This document shows, piece after piece, positions 61,101-64,000 of a stretch of DNA of 64,000 nt. The translations under genes and the position numbers were made by a program. The DNA is from Closterium sp. Naga37s-1 (taxonomy: Eukaryota; Streptophyta; Zygnematophyceae; Desmidiales; Closteriaceae). The notes beneath the pieces are model-generated. The model saw nothing but the letters and a program-made list of their open reading frames with translations, made no database searches and was not told the DNA's origin. The first letter of the stretch is position 1, and every line of letters starts with the position of its first letter. Location of the stretch: the NCBI GenBank assembly GCA_947471745.1, contig CANJKZ010000960.1:1426001-1490000 (forward strand), read 5' to 3'.

Positions 61101-63818
61101 GTGCGGAGCTTGGGGGTGCTGAGTCTGGGGGCGCTGAGCGTGTGGAGCCTGGAGGTGCTGAGCCTGCGCGTGAGGAGTCTAAGGGTGCTGCGCATGGAGG
61201 TGCTGCGTTTGGGGGTGCTGAGCCTGCGTGTGCGGAGCCTGGGGGTGCTGAGTCTGGGGGTGAGTCGCCTGAGGGTTCTGAGACTGCTTTTACGCGGTCT
61301 CCTTGGCGTAGCCGTCTTCATCCGCGTGTGCCCCTCACCTCCCAGCAGCTGCACGACTGGTACGGTCGCCGTTAGCGTCGCGCTTCTGCACCTCAAGGCT
61401 CTACTACTGGGGGTTCTTCTGCTGGTGTCGCTGGTCCCGGAGGTGCTCGTACTGAGGGTACTAGAGCTGCTGGGGCTGGCGGTGTTGTGACTGAGGGTAC
61501 TGGAGCTGCAGAGGGTCCTGGAGCTGCTGGAGGTACTGGAGCTGCTGGAGGTGCTGGACCTGCTGAGGGTCCTGGAGCTACTAGCGGTGTTGGAGCTGCT
61601 GAGGGTACTGGAGCTGCTGGAGGTGCTGGAGCTGCTGAGGGTACTGGGGCTGCTGGAGGTGCTGGACCTGCTGAGGGTCCTGGAGCTACTGGCGGTGCTG
61701 GAGCTGCTGAGGGTACTGGAGTTGCTGGAGGTGCTGGAGCTGCTGGAGGTGCTGGAGCTGTTGGAGGTGCTGGAGCTGCTGGTGCTGGTGGCACTGCTCA
61801 GCCGCGCCTATTCTTCGCTCCGCCGTCTCCGTCGTCTCAGCCACCACCTGACTTTGCACTTCGCTAGGTTCTCAGTCTTCCCTCGTCTACTGGTCTTCCG
61901 TTACAGCCTGGCTCACTGCTGCCTGCTCCTTCTCCGTACACAGAGCAAACTGGGGGCCTTGCTGAGCGTCGTGAGCCTGCGTCGTGTCCTGTCTCACCTG
62001 TCTGTTCTGGTCGTTCCGGTCGTCGTGTTCCTCGTCAGCGGCAGCCGGCTGTCTCAGGCCCTCACCTTGTAGTTCGTCGTCCTTCCTCTCCTCCGCCGCG
62101 TGTTCCTCTGCCGTCTCCCCCTGCGTCCTCTCTGCCTGTCGTTGCTGACCCTGCGTCTGACCAGTTTCGTGCTGAGCACTCTACTGTCACGCGTCTGCTT
62201 GCCACTGTTGTCACTGACCCGTCGTTTGAGTCTGCTGCTGCGTCTGCCTTAGTCACTGAGCTTGTTGACTTTGCTGCTGCCTGTCATCTCGACTACGCCG
62301 CCAGTCTTGTTGCTGAGTCTGAGTCTGTCTGTCCTCCGTCCGTCGGGGGTGAGTGTGCTCTTGGCACGGACGTCCTTGAGGACAGGCAGGAGGACCTTGA
62401 GTGTCTTGCAGCCGCTGCGCCTCATCTCGTGGCCATGCTGCTTGCCCCTGAGGGAGACCCAGATGCACCAGACATCCCTACCCCGCGCTCTTACGCTGAG
62501 GCAATCGCGGGTGAGTACTCCTCTCAGTGGCAGATAGCCATGGACGCAGAGATGGCATCCTGGAAGTCCACAAGCACCTACGTCGACGAGGTTCCCCCTC
62601 CTGGGGCGAACATTGTCAGTGGCATGTGGATTTTCAGAGTGAAGCGGCCGCCAGGTTCTCCGCCTGTCTTCAAGGCTCGTTACGTGGCTCGAGGCTTCAG
62701 TCAGCGAGAGGGAGTTGACTTCTTCCAGACCTTCTCCCCCACCCCGAAGATGACCACTCTTCGGGTGCTGCTACACGTTTCCGCTCAGCGTGACTACGAG
62801 CTTCACTCTCTTGACTTCAGCACAGCCTTCTTACAGGGCAGCCTGCACGAGGAGATATGGCTGCGCCGCCCTCCTGGCTTCACTGGGTCGTTCCCTCCTG
62901 GTACCCAGTGGAGCCTCCGGCGGCCGGTCTATGGTCTCCGCCAGGCGCCACGTGAGTGGCACGACACACTGAGGACGACACTTGCGGCTCTTGGGTTTGC
63001 TCCGTCGACTGCTGACCCGTCGCTGTTTCTACGCACTGACACTTCGCTGCCGCCGTTCTACATCCTCGTGTACGTCGACGACTTGGTCTTTGCCACTGCT
63101 GACACTGAGACACTCGCCCTGGTGAAGTCGGAGCTGCAGAAGAGACACACGTGCACAGACCTGGGTGAGCTGCGCAGCTATCTTGGCTTGCAGATCACCC
63201 GGGACAGAGCATGCCGCACCATCACACTGACTCAGTCACACATGGTGCACCAGGTCCTTCAGCGCTTCGGCTTCACCTGGTCCTCAGCACAGGCCACTCC
63301 TCTGGCTACAGGTCACTCTCTCTCAGCTCCACCTTCGGACGAGTCCGTAGAGCCGAGTGGTCCTTACCCAGAGCTAGTGGGCTGCCTCATGTACCTGATG
63401 ACCTGCACTCGTCCTGACCTTGCGTACCCTCTTGGCCTTCTGGCTCGCTACGTGGCTCCTGGTCGGCACCGAAAGGTGCACATGGATGCTGCTAAGAGGG
63501 TACTACGCTACTTGTGCAGTACATCGGGCATGGGGCTCGTGTTGGAGGACGGGGTGACGTTGTCCTCACTGGTCACTCGGACGCCTCTTGGGTTGACGAC
63601 CAGGCTACGCAGCGGTCGTCACAGGGTTACACCTTCAGCCTTGGTTCTGGTTCAGTTTCCTGGCGTTCTACACGTTCGTCTTCAGTTCTCGGCTCCAGCT
63701 GTGAGGCCGAGATATACGCCACAGCCATGGCTGCACAGGAGCTACGCTGGCTCACCTACCTGCTGACCGACTTGGGAGAGCGGCCTCGTTCTCCTCCATT
63801 TCTGTACGTCGACAACAA
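58133..63818 (+). pseudogene. copia gag-pol polyprotein of element F (broken)
   Basis: Starts at ATG 58133 (MTMPNVLAFEPDGRP) after a Cys/Leu-rich open leader. Gag has AVWLDDLQLFLLTD, YDAVVARYSSP and YFLITRLPDTL, then a poly-Gly and poly-Gln tract (58900-59160) and a C-X13-C-X3-H-X4-C finger (about 59236-59310). Protease DSGAS lies near 59590; integrase is complete apart from an in-frame 12-bp loss at about 60615. TAG at 61373-61375 and 61865-61867 (both CAG in relatives) fall in the low-complexity linker. RT is intact with YVDD near 63070. One missing base near 63541 shifts RNase H, which then stops matching at 63818. Only two nonsense codons and one frameshift, so it is younger than A. Confidence 0.92.
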
Positions 63819-64000
63819 GGTGTTGGTGCAACCCTACGGTTTGCACTCGGCTTGTTGTCCGTGTGCGTGAATGTGTGTGTGTATGGAATGATATGAGGGC
63901 ATGGGATAATATATATTTCATGCTTATAATTGTGTGTGAATGTTGAGTCATGATGTCGAGTGTGTGTGTCGAGTCAATAGCGAGTTATCGCTAGACGCGT
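63819..64000 (+). other. Unidentified sequence after the break in element F
   Basis: From 63819 the DNA is unrelated to copia. It begins TGTTGGTGCAACCC (63820), which could be the first bases of another LTR inserted into F, but the window ends before this can be tested. TGTG-rich and ATATAT strings follow; no gene is seen. Confidence 0.4.

Larger units (their letters stand above)
57286..63818 (+). mobile_element. Ty1/copia retrotransposon F, 3' end missing
   Basis: The 5' LTR is followed by leader, complete gag, protease, integrase, linker, RT and most of RNase H. Family identity with element A is plain throughout. Similarity stops at VDNK (about 63818), followed by unrelated sequence; the RNase H end, untranslated block and 3' LTR are not in the window. 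Either deletion or insertion of another element explains this. Confidence 0.9.

Overview
The window looks like nuclear DNA of a streptophyte green alga, most plausibly a zygnematophyte such as Closterium; this is inferred from gene content, not from a search. The reasons are spliceosomal GT-AG introns, a FRIGIDA-domain gene (a family I associate with the land-plant lineage), a VHS-GAT gene of the plant TOM1-like (TOL) type, an F-box gene, GC-rich coding sequence and heavy Ty1/copia and Ty3/gypsy load with plant-style initiator-Met primer sites. No bacterial operon structure is seen.

Layout. 1-5212: 3' part of a decayed copia element (A), followed by a solo LTR of a miniature TRIM-like element (5214-5350). 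6290-7443: two-exon gene for a secreted PstS-like phosphate-binding protein. 7980-10030: 2 kb of strand-asymmetric purine repeat. 11107-16816: FRIGIDA-like gene. 17050-20266: hAT DNA transposon with transposase on the minus strand. 20283-41439: Ty3/gypsy chromovirus whose two LTRs are now 21 kb apart because at least three copia elements (B, C, D) and a complete 345-bp TRIM have landed in it or recombined into it; its integrase core is missing. 41507-41938: tandem foldback hairpins. 42616-46586: TOM1-like VHS-GAT gene. 47481-48210: internally deleted non-autonomous relative of the hAT element, with a perfect 8-bp target duplication. 48619-48776: Harbinger-like MITE. 48904-49621: F-box gene (partial), followed by a very young copia element (E, 49790-56813) and a related copia element (F, 57286-63818) cut short near the window end.

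There is no operon-like cooperation. The host genes (phosphate binding, FRIGIDA-like nuclear factor, endosomal ubiquitin-cargo adaptor, F-box adaptor) are unrelated and are separated by mobile DNA.

The most unusual signal is in the two larger host genes. Pieces of exon edges, each still attached to its own splice site, are repeated in tandem in the neighbouring introns: exon 5' ends are copied upstream and exon 3' ends downstream, while one full exon stays intact. The same pattern occurs independently in the FRIGIDA-like and TOM1-like genes. Other points of note are a complete TRIM inside a chromodomain, a matched autonomous/non-autonomous hAT pair, a recently mobile copia element that has pol but no gag head, and an unusual C-X13-C-X3/4-H-X4-C finger shared by all copia gags that can be read.
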